Assembly (NCBI GenBank): GCA_951799425.1
Contig: OX637395.1
Location: 2,270,001 to 2,334,000 of the forward strand
Length of the DNA stretch: 64,000 nucleotides
Reading direction: 5' to 3'
DNA from: Ilex aquifolium
Lineage: Eukaryota; Streptophyta; Magnoliopsida; Aquifoliales; Aquifoliaceae
The translations under genes and the position numbers were made by a program. The notes under the pieces were generated by a model. The model was not told the origin of the DNA and ran no database searches. It was given only the letters and a program-made list of their open reading frames with translations. Shown piece by piece: positions 11,762 to 24,800 of the stretch. Position 1 is the first letter of the stretch, and each line of letters begins with the position of its first letter.

Positions 11762-14482
11762 ATGGCTGAAAACAACGGTGGTGCCACCACAGTCCCCTTG
11801 CTCCGATCAGTTGATGGTGGAGAAACGGAGAAGGGTAGTAGAAGCAGAAATGAAAGACCCAGAGAACCATGGAAAGGAGAGTTTGTGAAAAGCATTGTGT
11901 ATGCTGGTCTTGACGCCATTGTTACTTCTTTCTCTCTCATTTCCTCCATCTCCGCCGGTCACCTTTCTTCCGGTAACTCTTTCTTTACACATTATTCTTT
12001 CATTTTGACTATAATTTCTGTGGGATTCGGAACTTTCGTTTAGTATTTGATAGGTTTCAATTCAAGATGATAATCAACGACAGCCATCTCTTTTTTCCTT
12101 CTTTGCACTTGGCATGAGTTTTTTCGTTCAGAACTTTCAACAAGCAGTTTCAGCTCAGGAATTTAGCATCTGCATGACCCGGATATCTCTATGGACACAC
12201 ACACACTTGGGTTCTGTTGTTTTGGTTGCAAGTCAAATAATTAGACAACCGGATTCAGATACTGGCCAATATATTAATTTTTCCTCAATTTAGATCGTAT
12301 ATGGTTGAGAGATGTACTTATAAATAATGAATCCGACTTGTATTAATAGTAGATGATGTAGAGGGTCTGGTCTAATCAATATAGCCCAAAGCATTGAAGG
12401 GCATACCCCCCAACCCACTCACCAACCAACCGCCACCACCACCACCACCTTAAAAAAAATAAAGAATGACCCATAAACCCTAAGCATGATTTAGGATCCA
12501 CCCGAAAAAAGTGCCCAGAGTCCATCACTCAAAGCCCTCAAAAAAAGAAATTTCATTACAATAGATTGAAAAACATTAGGTCATCAACTCCCAAAGGTAG
12601 CTCAAGTGGTAACTGAGGCGATCTCTAAATTTAGACGTTCTGAATTCGAATCTTGGCAACCCTTTGAAGCGCGGCCATAAGAGATTTATCATTCATGAAT
12701 AACCCTAGTCCCGGCGTGGATGAATTGCATTTGACCACACCAGAGAGGAGATTAGTCGAGTTGCGCATAAGTTAGTTCAGACATTCATGACCGTTGAACC
12801 ACAAAAAAAAAGATAAAGAAAACATTATGTCATTACTCATCTTTTTATAGATCTCCACATCAAAGGAATTGACAGAAATCATGGTGTAAGGGTGTTGGAG
12901 CACTAGTTCATATCCTCTGTTAAGTTGAGCCAAGCTTCAATTAGCGTAGTTTAACCTAACATAGTGACACCTTGAAAATCACGCATTCAAGATTCGATCA
13001 CATCAGCTATATAGAAAAATAGACCTCAAAATTCATGTGGGTGATGAAGTAGAAACTTGGCTGCATGATTCGCCCTTACGCATTGGAGCGCCTACTCCTA
13101 TCGTCTACCCTTGCCTTTAGATTAGAAGGCCAGGTGATGGAGGCATATATTCTGTATACCGTTTTGCATTTGATTTCTCAGATGTAATGGTCATTTTATA
13201 ATATGATGAGTTTCAATTGGTAGATCACATGTTGCAGCAAATGTTGTCATCTTAAGTGCTCATATGTATGTGAATATCTTCTTGGGTTCTTGGGATTTAG
13301 ATGCTTATTACCATGCTATTGCCTTTGTAGGCGATGTGTTGGTGCTGGGATTTGCAAATCTGGTCGCCGATGGAATATCTATGGGGTTCGGAGATTTTGT
13401 GTCAAGCAGCACAGAGAGGGACGTGGCTGCCAAGGAAAGGCTGGTTACTGAGTGGGAGGTCACTAACCATCGAAGGCCCCAGCAGCAAGAGTTAATCCGT
13501 CAATATCAAGCTCTTGGAATGAATGTCGAAGATGCAACCATGGTATGCTTCATTGTTTTTTTGTGGTCTATAGGCTATAACTTCTGCTAAATCTTGATCT
13601 TGATCATGATTGAAATCACTCGAAACACATAATTACAAAGCAAAGACATACTAAAAGAAAATTGGAAGTAAAAAAATCTATCAATAAGAAATTTTATGGG
13701 TTGACCATAGCAGTGATGGCCGTACTGGTTGGGTGATGGGTCTGATGGCACAGTATGCAGGACCCTTGTATGAAAGCCCACTGAGCTTTCTTGCACTATG
13801 TGGAACGGACTATTATCGGATTGGACACACCTATAGCTAAAGGAAGGTACAGTGAGCCATAGCGAGAGGACAATGTCCCGTCAGATACCACAGTCAAGCC
13901 AGCGACCTTCACCTCCCGCAGGTCATAGGCACTAAAAGTTAATATTGGAGAATAAGAACGAACTGCCATGATGTATTATGGAGTTGGAAAACAAAGAGAA
14001 AAACAGAGAATGATTACACATAATAAGATGTGATGCTGTGTTTGCAATTTTGTCTAATGCCCTACTCTTACAAGCAAGTGCTAACTATTTGGTGCTAGGT
14101 GGTGAGCATTTTTGAAAAGTACAAGGACATACTGGTGGATGAAAAGATGGCAATTGAAAAAGGATTGCAACCACAAGACCAAACAGAGAAGCCATGGAAG
14201 AATGGCCTCGTTACGTTTTCGGTCTTCCTCGTGTTCGGCTCTGCTCCGCTCCTCGCTTTCATCATCCTCATGCCGTTCACCGACAACGACACACACAAGT
14301 TTGTTGGTGCCTGTGTATTGTCTGCACTGGCACTTGCATTTCTTGGGATAGCAAAGGCCAAGATTGCCGGTCAGAACTATGCACTCTCTGTGGCTATCAC
14401 CCTCTTCAATGGTGCAATTGCTGGTGCTGCTGCTTATGCCATCGGGTGGACACTTCGCAATGTTGCTGGCTTAGAAGACTGA
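11762..14482 (+). CDS. VIT/CCC1-family vacuolar iron transporter-like protein
   Basis: Three exons (11762-11972, 13331-13542, 14099-14482) with GT-AG borders and phases 1 and 0 give 268 aa. VIT/CCC1 proteins move Fe2+ (or Mn2+) from cytosol into vacuole in exchange for protons. A polar N-terminus of about 40 residues precedes helix 1 (VKSIVYAGLDAIVTSFSLIS), which carries an aspartate at residue 51 in the position of the family's transport aspartate. Helix 2 (VLVLGFANLVADGISMGF) has the conserved methionine at 88. The following cytoplasmic segment is rich in glutamate (E99, E106, E111, E113, then FEKYKDILVDEKM), as expected for the metal-binding domain. Three further helices end the protein (APLLAFIILMPF, FVGACVLSALALAFLGIAKA, NGAIAGAAAYAIGW). 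It is not a close match to remembered Arabidopsis VIT1, and some databases call similar proteins 'membrane protein of ER body-like'. The metal is inferred. Confidence 0.88.
12585..12819 (+). mobile_element. Full-length family-A SINE with 14-bp target duplication
   Basis: It lies in intron 1 of the VIT-like gene. The head has an A box (GGTAGCTCAAGTGGTAACTG) and a B box (CTGAATTCGAATCTTGG). The body has the family-A block GAGATTAGTCGAGTTGCGC and a tail CCGTTGAACCAC followed by A9. It is flanked by AAACATTAGGTCAT (12571-12584) and AAACATTATGTCAT (12820-12833). This is the best reference copy of the family in the window. Confidence 0.9.
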
Positions 14483-15347
14483 AATTAACTCGATTGTTGC
14501 GACGCAAGAAGTAGGATCCATACCACTCCAATACTTTTCCCCTTAATTCTCTTCAAATGGTCCCTACTTATAAATAACCCACAAATGGTGACTGATCTAG
14601 TCAGCCCCCCTAATATTTATTTTCTAATTTGCAAAATCAGAATCAAGAAAGACAATTGATTGTTAAAATCATGTGATACCAGCACCAACGTCATTCATTG
14701 GTTAACTCCACGGTGAATTTGGGGTCGTGGTTTGTGGTGGTTTTGAGAGGTGGTTATCGTGATGGTGGGTGGTGGTGATCTGTTAATGGGAGTATTTGGA
14801 TATGCAGTGGCGTGGTGGCACCTATCAAACCATGGATGTAGGGTGGTAGCAGTGCACTGGAGAGGATGCTTTCGCGGCTATGGCATGTGGTGGCGACATG
14901 ATTTGCCATGAGTATGTGGTGGCATCCTTCTGCACATTTGCTCATGTGTACCCTTCACCCTTAATGCTGTGTGGTGGTGTGGTGGTTGCTTGGGTTTTTG
15001 CAGATGTGGCTCGGTGGTAGATTTGGGTTATGGTTGTGCTCTTGGTTATGGGTTGTCATGATGCCAATGGGTCTATGGTGTAATAGGGGCTCAACTTGGC
15101 TGAGCTAATCGGATTTAACTCGAACTCAGCCCAAAAAAATAAAGCTCGTCTTTAAATTTTTAAAACTTGGGTCTTCGGTTGAAAAATTTCAACCCGAATT
15201 AGATTCAGATGAAGTTCATGAATCCAACCCGAGTTAACTAAAATCGAGCTCAACCCAAATTTACAATTTTCATAATATCCATTATAAAATACACTGCTCA
15301 TTATAAAAAATTCTAATTGGTCAACCAAAATACACTGCTCATTTGTA

Positions 15348-15395
<48 letters not shown>

Positions 15396-15830
15396 TGTGA
15401 AATATAAAATTTAAAAATCTCAAATTAGGAATTGTTTTTTATTTGTATTACGAAAAATATACCCAAAGTTTTTGATTTTTTGTTAAATTTAAAAAATTAA
15501 AATCAGTAGACTATAATTGTTTAAAATAAAAAGATTTTTTTTAAAATTAAAATTGATAAAATATTCTCTAAGATCGACTATCACAAGAAAAATTAAAGGA
15601 TTAGTGATACTATCAATATAAAAAGATATGGTAACGAAACTTATTAAACATCAAAATTATAGTACTTTTAATCTAAAAAAAACAAAAAGAATATATTTTA
15701 AATAAAAAATTATGAATATTAAAAATAAAAAACTACACTTTTAGTTGCCACTTTAGTCCTAAAATAGTCTTGGGCCGCCCGTGGTGGTGGTGGTGGTGGT
15801 GGACTGCCGCGTCAGCTTCAAGGGCGCCCA
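14483..15830. other. Intergenic region: GTGG-rich tract and CT microsatellite
   Basis: Positions 14700-15060 are rich in GTGGTGG and ATGGTGG words with no conserved frame, probably a decayed minisatellite. A CT dinucleotide run occupies 15352-15392 and a GGT trinucleotide run about 15780-15801. The segment separates two genes transcribed toward each other. Confidence 0.5.
15084..15260 (+). mobile_element. Truncated hAT-like MITE (TAGGGGYKCAA family)
   Basis: Starts with TAGGGGCTCAACTTGGCTGAGC and continues with the TCAGCCCAAAAAAAT, AACTTGGGT and CAACCCGA blocks seen in the complete copies at 44689-45268 and 47588-48307. No right end was found, so this copy is truncated or decayed. Confidence 0.55.
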
Positions 15831-15831
15831 T

Positions 15832-18800
15832 CTAGGTCTCCTCATTCAACGCTAACTGCAAGGCATGCTCTGCTTCCTTGAGGAAAAGACGGGCGAGTTG
15901 CTTTTGCCCTCGTCGATATACTATGCTACACCACCTGTTTCTACTCATCATCTGGTGCTGAACAGAGCCATTTGCCTCGGCGCTGCAGCACACAAAAAAC
16001 TGATAAATGGCAGTCCCGGATGAACTGAAATCCAGAATAGGTGCAATTTTTATAGTACACACGAAGCGAAATCAGGAAGAAATGGTCAACAATAGAAGAC
16101 ATGCAAGGTCTTAGCAATCTTTTTTCAATGAGAACTGAAAGCAACCCATTTCATCTAGAAACAATTTTAAGAACCTTATCATTATACCTTGTGGAGTCTT
16201 CTGGAATCTCTGTGAAGTGGGCCTGTTCAAGTAGTTTAGTGTCACTCTCCTCTGGTCCCGAACCCTCCTCAAGATCCATCATTCTTGCATAAACAAACAT
16301 CAAGCCACTCAGCAGATTTTGAGATATTTTAAGTGAATTTAAGATATGATATGAAATTCTGAAACATATATAGAATCCCCTTTAACCTGTTTAATTTTTC
16401 AGGCTGTTTATACTGAATGAGTATCAAATTGTGACCATACCAATTTCAACAAGAGAAATAGCAACAAAAAATCTCCAAAAACTAGAATGATGTCGGTTAA
16501 ATGGAAAGAGAAATGGACAATATTTATAACCCATCTAATTGAGACACTTCTTTTGAATGAAGAAACATGATTTGTCTGCATGGTCTCTAAACCATCTGTA
16601 GTACAAGCCGTTAACAAATCATGTGCCTCCACCCCTAAAGATGAAGAAAAAGGGGGCAAGGCGTATGTTAGAATCTAACTTAAATAGCAGAAATAGACAT
16701 GGGAACCACATGGGAAAAGAGATGATTCTAACAATCATCCAAACAAGTTGCTCTCTCTCAATGGGAGCTCCCCACTCTTTCCATAGAGTTTTCTCAATGA
16801 GCAGAGAGTCTCGGGTAGGGTAAAGGAGTCCTGAAGTCGTATGCCAAGGAAAGGAGAGGAGATGCTTGTCAACATCACCAGGTAACAATCTTTACACCCT
16901 AGAAATCTTCCTTTAACAAAACCATATTCTACCTTCTCAGCCTTACTCCTGTTTTCAACCCGTGAAACCCAGTCAGTCTACAAACCAACCTAACAGCCAC
17001 CCAGAAAACCATATCCCAACAATCCCCAAGGAAACAGAGCAATGAACCAAACCCAAAAAACTAAACCAGATTAACTCAATCTTGTCCCAGCCCAAGGCAG
17101 TCATCCATAGCCCCCCCCCCCCCTCCCCAAAAAAAAAAAAAAAAAAACCAAAGACCTTCTAATGCACAAACCTTTCAGCTACCACACCAGCCACCTTAGA
17201 CTTGAGACTATGAGGATCAGGAACAAAATTCTCAAAAGATAACCACTCTAGAATCTCCCTTTTCTGTAACCCCTCAACCACAAAGGAAGTCCAACAATAC
17301 GGTTTAATGGGAAAAATCATCTTGGAGACTGCTCTGAGTAAGCAAGAAGTATGTAATGTTCTAATGGGCACTTGGAAAACAGGGGATGGCTTCTCCATAT
17401 CCTACTGGGAGAGAAACACATATCAGTTTATGCTTAAAATGGAAGAAGACAGAGATAGGATCCTTTCCGAAGGACCATGGTCAGTAATGGGTTCTCTAAT
17501 GGTCTTCAAGAAATGCTCCCCTCAATCTACAGTCCGGGGCTATGAATTCACCACCACTGAATTCTAGATTCAAATATGGGGACTCCCTTTTGATGTGATG
17601 ACCAAAAAAACCTCATGGAGAATCGGGCAAATAGGGGGAGAACCTACGGAGCTGGAGGATTTGGAGTCTGAACCAAACATCAAACGGAGCTATTTAAGGG
17701 TCCGTTGGGCGATTGACATTACAAAGCCCCTTCTGAAGGGCTTCTAACTGACGGGTGAAGGCCTAGATGATGTTTTGATAAGTCTAAAGTATGAGAGACT
17801 ATTGGATTTCTACTACCAGTGCAGCAGAATTGGCCATTCTAATTCTACTGCCCGGAGAAAAGGTCCGAACAGAGTTCTATGGAATTTGGTCCAGATTTGT
17901 GGGCTTTGGAAGTTATCATCTACAAAGGAAACAAAGAGTCCCAAGATGCAAATCAGATGGAACCAATACTTCATCATCGAATCCATCAAAAGATAAAGCA
18001 AAGAGTTCCACCCAAGAGACGAATAAGAAAGGTCTCTACCCACAACATTTACTTCATCATCAAATCCATCAAAAGATAAAGCAAAGAGTTCCACCCAAGA
18101 GAGGAATAAGAAAGGTCTCTACCCCACAACATTTACTTCATCATCAAATCCATCGAAAGATAAAGCAAAGAGTTCCACCCACGAGAGGAAGAAGAAAGGT
18201 CTCTACCCCACAACATCAAGCTTTTCTGGTAGATGATATCAACCTGGGTGATGTTGAAGTAGTGCAGAAAGATATAGCTCAAGAGGGGGAAGATGGAGAA
18301 GGCAGACAAGGCGAAAACAACATGGATGTGTGTCTCTCAGTGGTCGTCTCAGACCCCAATTCCTGTCCTGAATCAACACATGGACGAGACTGCTGAATGG
18401 GCGGTGGTGGCTGGCCCCAAACAGCCACAACCTCCATACTAGTGGTATCCTAGACTGTCCGCACATTGCGAGGGATGATAAACACTCATCGCCCCAAAAT
18501 GATTTTCCTTATGGAAATCAAAAATAAGGAGTACCTAGAAAGACTTAGAAGATCTCATCGGTTTCCCAATGGCACATACGTAGCTCCTTAGGGATTATCT
18601 GGGGGATTGGCTCTATGGTGGAATGATGACCACAAGGCAACCATTGATTTCCAGAATAAAAATATTATCAATACTTTCTACTCGACGAAGAACCCTCCAA
18701 ATCGATGGCAAACAACTTTCATATGTGGATGTGGACCAAGGCTTTGGCATCTAACACTACTATCCCTTGCGTGATTTCTGGGGATTTCAATATTATAGGA

Positions 18801-21800
18801 TCGGTATTGGAAAAATAAAGGGGAAGCAGGAAGAGTATCAAACAAACATAGGAAGTACAGGGTTTGCTGAATAGCTGCAATTTGATAGAAATGGAGATTT
18901 CAAAGGCCCAAGGTTCACGTGGTCAAACAAAAGGCCAGGAAGATCGAATGTTCAAGAGATGATTGGCCAGGTTCTGGCTAACCCAGAGTGGCGTACGGCA
19001 TTTCCTTATGCCCAAGTTATTCATGAAATCAGGATGGGGTCAGATCATAGCCCCATAGTCATTGATTTTGGTTTGGCCCAAAAGAGGACAAGACGTCAGT
19101 TCAAATTTGAGTTTATGTGGTTGGAATCAACCCAGTGTGAGGAAACAATCAAATCAACTTGGCTACATAGCGCAAGGGGTTCCAATATATTCAAGGTTTC
19201 TAGAAAGCTACAGTTTTGCTGTCAAAATCTAAAAGCTTGGAGTAAGAACAACTTTGGGAATAACAGGGGGAAGCTAGCTGAACTTAAAAAACAACTAGCC
19301 GTGATCCAATCAAAATTCAAGGAGTGAATTACTGACAGGAGGAGAGAAAAGGAGAAGCTCTTCATAAATAGATTTCAGAGCAAGAGCCTTGAAATGTTTC
19401 AGATATGCCAATCAGAAATTTTTCCATTAGCACAGCTAATATCAGAAACAATGACAATCAAGAGACAGCTGAAATTATGACATTTAATGAGCTATTTTCC
19501 AGAGGTTACTTCATGTTAAGAAGATCGACAAGAAGTTGCAGAGCTCCAGAATCCCCGCATGCCTCCCATGTTGCTGCTCGAACTTCTGAATCAGATGGCT
19601 GCCTCTCCCCTCCAGAACCAGTAAGCTTTAAGAAAAAAAAATGGGTGCAATTAGGACTAAATAGCTGAAAGAAGTTGAACAATTCATAACAAACTAATGG
19701 TTGGTATTTGGCTTTGAGGAGAAACTAAGTGCATTTATACAAATAAGTACATTATAGCTAAGAATGAAACTGGTCAAAGAACCACTAAAAGAAAAAGCAA
19801 GAGCAAGATTTTTCAACTATATTTGATTCCTCTAAATAAATGAGTACGCTGTATCTCCAATTTGAACAATGCAAATGTCCTTTTCATTCAATCCATTGGA
19901 GTTATTTACCGGAGTGCAGCACTTTTGAAACAAATTTACGAGAATACGGCAATTTTAAACTTAATTACCAAACTACGACACTTTGTAAAAGTGGGGTTAC
20001 TCATTCCGCTTTTCAAAAAAAAAGGTCAACAAATCCGCTTTTACATGAGCCTATAGTATTTTTGAGAGAATCTGGTGAAAAAAAAAATTGTAATCTCATT
20101 GAAAGCGGGGTCAATATCCCCGTGTTTATAGAAAACAATAAATAGTTCTGCACTAGATCTTTGCTGCCTATTGCCTGAGGCCCTGAGTACTCCTATTGCC
20201 TTATGTAGTGGGGACACTGTCCTCTGCATTCTCTGTGCTCTCCTGCTGGTCCTCCACACAATTGACTGCAATCACTAACCACATGTATAGAAAGTGGGGT
20301 CAATAACCTGGTTTTCTTGAAAAAACGTAGTCAATGACCCGCTTTTAACAGTTAACAAATTTTATTTAAAAGTCTCATTCTCAAAAACGGGGTTGACTCC
20401 GCTTTCTAGTAAAAATGGAGTTATTGACCCCACTTTTAAAAAGTGTTGTAGTTTGGCAAATAAGTTCAAAATTGCCATATTGTGGTAAATTTGTTTCAAA
20501 AGTGCTGCACTCCGGTAAATAACTTGTTTTGCATTGAAATATAGTCTTTGATTTTCTACTACTCCATTGGCAACTTTTCTATGCTGTGACCATCACTTTT
20601 TGGCAGACTAACTCCCTTAAAATATAAGCTAATATTTTACTAGAGAGCTTCCTCATCTACTTCAGCTTGCTTTTCACTTTCCCCTGGGTTAGAAATACAT
20701 ATTGCATATCACTTAAACAGATCATGCATGTAATGAGATATCAACAGTCTCACTTTTTCAACATGAATCTTAATTAAGATAAGAAGATACGGTGGAACAT
20801 AATTGAACATTGATGACACAGCTGAAAGTACTATACCGAAGTAGAAAAAGAAAGGGCAAAAAAGGTAGTGCTGCAAATGATGGTCACACCTCTTCGAGTA
20901 ATGATGAAACCCGACAAAGCTCATCTTCCTGCATGGCTATTGTCCTCAAGGCAGTCAAGAAATCCTCAGGAAAAACAAGATTATTCAAGTAGGGGGGTGT
21001 CTTGCGCTGACCGCACCAACTATAGTTGCAAACTCGAGGCTCTGTGCACTTATTGTTGCTTTTGGTTTGCGGCTTGCATGCTGGAAAAAAGCCATGATCT
21101 AGCAAACTTCTTGGTAAAAGACACCTTAACTCAGCTTTCTGTGAACACCAAACAAGTACATCAACAAAGCTACTGCAAAGACGTTTAAAGAAAAAATATA
21201 CACCCATGCATGCATACCTAAGTAAAAGACCTATACCTAAACAGGTAAAAATGAAGTCATATGCATGCAATAAAACTTGCATTACTCCACTAGAGACATT
21301 AACTACGCTTTTGGAAGAGTTAATTTTGATAATAAAAAAAATTACATGAAAATGCATGATAAGAACACATAAATGGCTGACCTGTGCTTCAAGAATCTGA
21401 AATTTGGAGTCAGAAAAAGGAATACCCTGGATAGCCTCTATTGGGTAATGAACCTGTGGAATTTGTTGAAGTCAGAAAATGTTACAAATCCTAAGGTTGT
21501 TTGAATTCACTTTTATAAATCAACCCATGATTTAATAGAAGATATTGCCTTATCACGAAAGAGAATGCATCAACACCAATTTTTAAGCATACACATTATA
21601 TGGTCGCTGAAGGTGAAAATAAGTAACGGACAATAGAACATACACAAGTAGTAGATACTAAGTTTTCCATTAATAAATTACCATGAGATAGTCATCTGGG
21701 TTGTTGTTCATGACAAATCCATATAGGTACAGCAGTTCCTGCATCCAATGGGGAATGATTTTCACATTTAAAAGGCAGATAAAAGTTTTCAGTTGATTAT

Positions 21801-24800
21801 GAAGTCCTGTTTAGATTAATTTACATGCTTCAACCATAAATCTTTCCTTCATAATATCAAATTCATAAATCATAATGCATTACTATAAAGTCTATAATTC
21901 AGTTGATAAGCCTTTTTGCTGCTAACAGCCAAGAGTAATATGGTTCCAGACTTCCAGTTGAAGGCACTAGTAACAAAGTAGTTAATGGAAAAACACCTGA
22001 CCACGGCAGATAGCTAGAATAAGACTTAGCGGAATCTTTAAAAGAAATTCACGGCCAACTTATAACAATTGTTTGAAGACTAAACAAAACCAAAATATAG
22101 CTATTATCCAACTCATTTCATATGTCAATGAGAACCAGGAATGTGAATTGGACAAAAGTTGGCGCAATGCAAAAGGTGCTCCATGCATCTTGCCAAAATG
22201 CATTGGAATATGCACACACCCATAAACATATATATGTCGGATTACAAGGGTGTCTGGACCTCTTCCGTCAACCAATTAATCCCCTAAGTACATATTCACA
22301 CCACAAGAATCAGTTACTGGGCAAGCTTAGACCATATTCTGTGCTTGTAATCCCAATGGGGAGACTCAAAGTCAGCATCTCCAGCTTCTTGAGTGGGACC
22401 CTGTCTGTCTTGAATAGACACATATATTAGTGGTCATGGACTCATGGCATTAACCATAAATATTACATGTTTACGCATAATGTTGAAGGTGACCGTACAG
22501 AAATACCCTATACTTTAAATAGGATTAGAATGCTGGCACCAGTACCAAACTTCTACATAGCTATTTACTATATAATGTGGCCTCCCACATTCCAATGACA
22601 AGAGAAAGTACCTCATTTCCTTTGTTACCATAACTGATGGATATCTCTTTCTCGATTTGGAAGGGACTTTGTTCAGCTTTCCAATTGGGAAACAAAAAAC
22701 ATCATGAGATATCCCGGCAACTTAAAGGAACAACGCTTTAAACTTCATTAAACTAACCTCGGGTTAGATCAAAATAAAAAAAAGGTCAACACCTGCATAA
22801 TGGACATATTCACATGACATCAGGGAGAGGATAGTACCAGAAAGAAGGTACATAGAGAAAGAAACTCCAGTTGTCGATCCCGTTCCATCAACTTCCCACG
22901 TTGCTGCAGCCTTTAAATCTATGCAACAATGTTTGCAGAAAGAGAGACAAATATAAATATGAATTCTTCAAAGTCCAATTTGAATAAAAAATGAATCATT
23001 GCACAAGCATAATATAAATCCAAGAAAATAGTTAGCCCTTAAGTGGGCACCTCTAAATATTATGTGAAAGATATTTCCAACAGAGAAACAAATTCCTAGT
23101 GATAATCAACAGAAATGAAAAGGTCATATTTTATCATCCATAATATAACATATTACGTACTTCAAGAACCACCAAAAAATCATCTTAGGATATTCTTATT
23201 AAACAGATATAAAAGCTCCTAGGAGCAACAAATTGCATACAAGCAAGATTGGTCTCAAATTATAAACATCAAAGCAGGGCATATAACTCAAATCTATACA
23301 TAACAGCAAATTATCATTATAAAGAATCATAATACAACTATGAAGGGTGCACACATAGAACTAACGACTACAGGTGTGTGTAAAGTGTAAACCAAAACAA
23401 ATAAATAAACAAAGCATTATCTTGGTTTGCACCAGTCTAAGCAAAAAAACTTTAAATGAAAAGGATGTAACAGTTATATCTTTGAGCAAGAGGATACGGA
23501 AAAGAAGAAAAGCAAGAAAATAGCCAAATTCTTCCAAATGATAAAATATGGCTACATTACTTTCAGCAACAACAGAATAAAAAGAAATTATTATCGTAAG
23601 CAATTTGACTACCATGGTTGCAAAAATCAATGCCAGGGACAAGCCCCTCTACCCATACAGTCTCTCCTTTTTGCGAAGTTGATGCGATTCCTGAAACTTG
23701 AATTTCAACCCCATCAACCTCAAATCCTGAAATAAATAGGCACTGATCTCAAGTCAACCAGACACATATGACTTAAGTAATCAACAGACAGCACATCATG
23801 GCATCTGTAGTCTACATCAGGAAACGAAAGGGACATTTCATGGAAAACTAGTGAAGGAAAAATGACCTCACTTCTTCCACCCTCTCTGTTGGCCAATTCT
23901 TCATTGGAATTAACATCGGAAGAGGACCAAGGTCTTCTGGGGCTTGAAAAAGTGCTATCTTGCTCCACTGAAACTTGTGGAAATACATAAGAATGTGGAA
24001 GAGGAATATTCAGAGCTCGTGTCCAAAATATGGAATTTGCCCTATGATGATGTCAATTGTGCAACATTAGGTACTTTCCACAAAAGAATCCACCAAGAAA
24101 AGGAAACATGGAGAACAAAAAAACACTTTTGAGAGAAAGAAGCGTACCAAAGAAAGTCTTCGAAACACACTTCACTGGCAAAAGCAACAACAGAAATTGC
24201 ATACATTAACCGATGATCATAGGAAATTAAAATTAGAAACAAAAATGATGACAGTAACTTCATAATTTTGAAACGATTTAACATGTAAAGTTGGCACAAG
24301 ACTTTCTTAAGTTGAGTTGAATATTTGGGTACCGTGTTACCAAATTATGTTTTTAGCCAACGAGAAAAAGGAAAGAAAAATTGAGAGAATGTGCCACACC
24401 ATATGCAACTCAACAATATACAATTACAAAACACCACTTTTTTAGTTAAAGCCCCGTGAAGTTTCAAATGGTTGCCCTTGTTGGATATACAACGGAGTTG
24501 GAATGCGGTTCTCCTTTAGTTTTTTGCTTTTATTTTTTTCTCTTTTTTCTGTATTTGGCTTTTCAACGATATCTTCTCCTCAACATTATATTTAGTTCCT
24601 CTATTTTCTTCCATAAAAAATTTCTTATTTTATCTAAAAGAAAAATGGCACTTTATCTACGCTTATATGTTATTGTGTCAGACTATGTTCAATTTCAATC
24701 AGCATGATTTTTCAAATTTAGAGATTCCATTAATTGTGTATCCTATCATAACATTGCTAATAATTTATAATTAAGCACAATATCAAGCATGAGGGAAATA

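Noticed and set aside
14112-14514. Alternative frames over VIT-like exon 3
   Set aside because: They are shadows of the helix-coding frame 14099-14482, which alone matches the VIT family.
20884-21357. A separate 157-codon minus-strand gene
   Set aside because: Its second half is exon 13 of the SET gene (21138-20890). The upstream part is intron read through the acceptor.
23720-23968. Read-through of SET exon 7 into the following intron
   Set aside because: Ending the exon at 23872 with donor GTGAGG is required for phase with exon 8 and the GIDFCNH motif. The longer frame hits a stop.
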